This document shows, piece after piece, positions 6,382-8,245 of a stretch of 8,245 bases of DNA; position 1 is the first letter of the stretch; each line of letters begins with the position of its first letter. The position numbers and the translations under genes were made by a program. The notes under the pieces were generated by a model, which worked only from the letters and a program-made list of their open reading frames with translations, was not told the DNA's origin and made no database searches. Source of the stretch: Dialister sp. (lineage in GTDB: Bacteria; Bacillota; Negativicutes; Veillonellales; Dialisteraceae); assembly GCA_022722495.1 (NCBI GenBank), contig JAIJLI010000069.1, forward strand, positions 1 through 8,245, read 5' to 3'.

Positions 6382-6526
6382 GAATATTGAACCACATACC
6401 TTCCGCCAATCGACGTGTAAATCAAAAACTTGCACTCTCACATTCAAATTCCTAAAAATTGTTCCTATAGCAGAAGGTAAGCCATACATTTATGACATGA
6501 AGCCCCGTTTCTCCCACACCATTCAC
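6382..6526. other. AT-richer spacer between two terminators, no supported gene
   Basis: This stretch is visibly richer in A and T than the flanking genes. A 40-codon minus-strand frame (6489-6367) runs from MYGLPSAIG to FKKTR and ends in the loop of the terminator, but no ribosome site precedes it and its codon use differs from neighbours. A plus-strand frame (6380-6586) also lacks support. It may be a decayed sequence or a family of intergenic repeats. Confidence 0.4.
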
Positions 6527-6570
6527 CAAAAACGGAGGCATAAGCAAATCACTTTTGCCCACACCTCCGT
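6527..6570 (-). terminator. Intrinsic terminator after the PilM-PilN fusion gene
   Basis: ACGGAGG (6532-6538) pairs with CCTCCGT (6564-6570) in a perfect 7-bp stem; inside, GCAAA (6544-6548) and TTTGC (6554-6558) add a 5-bp inner stem across an internal loop. On minus-strand RNA the stem is followed by a U-run (opposite the A-run 6528-6532). It begins 28 bases after the stop at 6599, an ideal location. Confidence 0.8.
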
Positions 6571-6598
6571 CTTCTGCCATTATTGATAAAAACAATAC

Positions 6599-7990
6599 CT
6601 ACGGCGACTTCCTCGTCGTTTCCTTTTTCCAGCGGACGGTAAACTCAAAAAGCCCCGTACGCGCATTCTTTTTCCGACTCTTCAGCTCCGTGAGGCCGCC
6701 CCACGCCCGCATGAGATGACTAGTAAAATTCGAAAGATCGGACGCCTTCTGCGATGTCCCTTTCAAAAGGACATCCTCTCCCTCTGAGGAAATCTCCGAT
6801 AGCACGACACCTTGCGGCATACCATCAGCAAGCAGTACCAGACGCTGCTCCCAGTGCGGATCTTTGGCCTCCTCTTCCTTTAGCATCGCAAGCAGAGCTT
6901 CTTCCTCCTCACTCGCCTTTTTCATCTCCGCCCTCTTCACTTTCAATGGAGCCAGCGCCTCATTCTCCGCCAGCTGCACCTTATCCTCCCGATAAGCCGA
7001 AAGAAAGGATGCACAGGAAAAGAGGAAAAAGGCTGCGCCGAGCGCACACGCTCCCTGCGCGATACGAAGCTTTCGATTCTCCGCCGTCACAAAAGGACGC
7101 TCTCCCATGAGAAGAGGCAATGCCGTCCCCGCATGACTTACGGCAAGCACCACACGCATAGCATCATCCCAGTATCCGCCTTCCTCCAGATGCTCCGTCT
7201 CGAGCGTGACTGTCTTGCTCCCCTCTTCCCCGGTCCCTTCTGCCGCAAGGAGAGTCAGCTCCTTTTCCATGTAAGAAAGCCATGCTGTCCGCTCCTTAGT
7301 CCCACAGCTCTCCAGCGGAACCAGAAAACAGGGAAGAGCAGCCATCCCATACAGATCCATCTGCCGCTCTATGAAAAGCGAAGCTTTGCCCTCATCTGCC
7401 AGATGCAGGATGCGGCTCTCCCAGAGATCTCCCCTACGGAAAAGAAGCATCGCTGAACGGCGGCGCATATATAGAACAAAGTGCGCTCCCTCTTGCAAAG
7501 GAATATCCGTCACAGGAAAGGCGCGGGTGATGGTAAGCCCCGCCTCATGCGCTCCCATCTCCCAAGCCCCGAGATCCACGCGCGGCAATGCATGCAAAAG
7601 CGCTTCCCAGCCCTCTTCATCATGAGAGAGCACACGATGCCCCATGGCGATCGCTTCCTCGGTGTGAAAGACGCGATCTGCCTCCCACTCCATCGATTCA
7701 GCAAATTCCTCCTCCGTCATCTGCGGATATCTTTTCCTGCTCCATCGAAGCGATTCCGCATTCACCAAAAGCCAGAGCTTCTTACCCCGAAGTCCGGCAG
7801 CCTTCAGTGAGAGGAAACACTCTTTCAAATTTGGCGTATCACCATCGTAGTCCGCCTGCCACTGTCCCAGTCGCTTCCCTTCTACCGTCTCCACAGCGCA
7901 GAGCTTCCCCGCCAAAGGAAATACGACCGTCCGCACCCGCTTCTTCTGCCACGCCACGACACGCTCTCGGATCCGGTTCATCAGCTCCAT
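6599..7990 (-). CDS. PilM-PilN fusion, GspL-like inner-membrane platform protein
   Basis: The 463-residue protein has four regions. The N-terminal cytoplasmic part (about 1-300) is a divergent PilM/GspL actin-like domain; RYPQMTEEEFAESMEWEADR (87-106) matches the PilM region that precedes the pole-facing helix. A single membrane helix spans about 309-330. A Glu/Lys/Ala-rich coiled coil covers about 332-376. A PilN-like domain covers about 378-456, including LLADGMPQGVVLSEISSEG, VLLKGTSQKASDLSNF and FEFTVRW. In pili PilM and PilN are separate and interact; in type II secretion GspL joins the same two parts, so this is a GspL-type architecture. It would connect the cytoplasmic motor to periplasmic PilO/PilP-like parts. 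ATG 7990 has AAGGAG ending 7 bases upstream. The gene appears monocistronic: its terminator and the next promoter separate it from the PilP/secretin unit. Confidence 0.85.
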   Translation of the reverse strand: MELMNRIRERVVAWQKKRVRTVVFPLAGKLCAVETVEGKRLGQWQADYDGDTPNLKECFLSLKAAGLRGKKLWLLVNAESLRWSRKRYPQMTEEEFAESMEWEADRVFHTEEAIAMGHRVLSHDEEGWEALLHALPRVDLGAWEMGAHEAGLTITRAFPVTDIPLQEGAHFVLYMRRRSAMLLFRRGDLWESRILHLADEGKASLFIERQMDLYGMAALPCFLVPLESCGTKERTAWLSYMEKELTLLAAEGTGEEGSKTVTLETEHLEEGGYWDDAMRVVLAVSHAGTALPLLMGERPFVTAENRKLRIAQGACALGAAFFLFSCASFLSAYREDKVQLAENEALAPLKVKRAEMKKASEEEEALLAMLKEEEAKDPHWEQRLVLLADGMPQGVVLSEISSEGEDVLLKGTSQKASDLSNFTSHLMRAWGGLTELKSRKKNARTGLFEFTVRWKKETTRKSP

Positions 7991-8197
7991 AAAGAGTCTC
8001 CTTCCTGAATGACGAAATCATTGTATAACTATACTCTAGCAGGTTCATAGAAATGCAGCAATGGGAAATATGAATTCCCCATCCATACGCCCAATCCACG
8101 GAAGACAGGTTTCCCATTTTCATTCACACGCATACACCGTTTCACTTAGAGGGGAAGGCTGCGATACGAGAATACCATCCTCTAAAAAGGCGGCACA
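7991..8197 (-). promoter_or_regulatory. Leader/upstream region of the PilM-PilN gene with three inverted repeats
   Basis: No supported gene lies in these 207 bases. TTAGAGG (8146-8152) and CCTCTAA (8179-8185) are a perfect 7-bp pair. ATGGGAAAT (8061-8069) pairs with ATTCCCCAT (8074-8082) in a 9-bp stem with one wobble in RNA. The same arm, as AATGGGAAA (8060-8068), pairs perfectly with TTTCCCATT (8110-8118). Possible -10 boxes TATAGT (8033-8028) and TATACA (8027-8022) have only weak -35 partners. If they are used, the repeats are upstream DNA and may be operators; otherwise they are in the transcript. Confidence 0.35.
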
Positions 8198-8245
8198 TCA
8201 CCCTTGTGAACCTATCCGCTCCCCAAGCACCGTCATCCCGAGCGC
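8198..8245 (-). CDS. Possible C-terminal end of an upstream gene (partial)
   Basis: A minus-strand frame enters from the window edge and ends at TGA 8200-8198 after 15 residues, ALGMTVLGERIGSQG. The other two minus frames stop earlier or at similar points, so support is slight. An A-run at 8184-8188 gives a T-run shortly after the stop, preceded by a weak GG/CAC stem, which could be a poor terminator. The product cannot be named. Confidence 0.25.
   Translation of the reverse strand, partial: ALGMTVLGERIGSQG

Noticed and set aside
7839..8123. 94-codon minus-strand frame across the start of the PilM-PilN gene
   Set aside because: Its second half is out of frame with the real gene, there is no ribosome site, and the composition is not protein-like.
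7991..8197. A c-di-GMP (GEMM-type) riboswitch in the PilM-PilN leader
   Set aside because: Pilus genes are frequent targets, so I looked, but the conserved tetraloop-receptor core and paired helices are not present; only scattered short similarities such as CGCAGCC occur.
1..8245. CRISPR arrays, tRNA or rRNA genes, insertion sequences or phage genes
   Set aside because: I saw no regularly spaced direct repeats, no cloverleaf or rRNA-like stretch, and no transposase or integrase motif on either strand.

Overview
The window most likely comes from a diderm Firmicute of the Negativicutes type (Veillonella, Dialister and Megasphaera relatives). Outer-membrane genes (an LptD-like barrel and a secretin) occur together with strong Firmicutes-style ribosome binding sites such as GGAGG and AAGGAGG. 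This assignment is an inference from gene content; no rRNA or other taxonomic marker is present. Every gene I support lies on the minus strand, so transcription runs from high to low coordinates.

In transcription order: 8245-8198 may hold the last codons of an upstream gene. 8197-7991 is a non-coding leader rich in inverted repeats. 7990-6599 encodes a GspL-like protein in which a degenerate PilM-like cytoplasmic domain, one membrane segment, a coiled coil and a PilN-like periplasmic domain are fused. It ends in a clear intrinsic terminator (6570-6527). An AT-richer spacer and a second, probably bidirectional terminator (6381-6349) follow. A good promoter (TTGCAC, 18 bases, TATAAT; 6347-6318) then starts a new unit.

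That unit contains: a small exported protein of unknown function (6183-5734); a 148-base spacer with competing inverted repeats; an exported protein with six tandem repeats, a beta-rich domain and a glycine-rich stretch (5585-4413); a short, cysteine-free LptD-like outer-membrane protein (4420-2855, overlapping the previous gene by 8 bases); a possible 30-codon ORF (2850-2758); a PilP/GspC-like inner-membrane protein (2765-2220); and a PilQ/GspD-type secretin (2298-826, overlapping pilP by 79 bases). After a short spacer with a perfect hairpin comes the 5' part of an ABC-F ATPase gene (733-1), cut by the window edge and probably a separate function.

The logic is a trans-envelope machine. The PilM-PilN fusion and the PilP-like protein would form the inner-membrane platform and alignment parts of a type IV pilus, competence pseudopilus or type II secretion-like system, and the secretin its outer-membrane pore. 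No recognisable PilO is present. The LptD-like barrel and two uncharacterised exported proteins are wired into the same unit by overlaps. This linkage of an LPS-assembly-type barrel and an unnamed repeat protein to a secretin is the most interesting aspect of the window.
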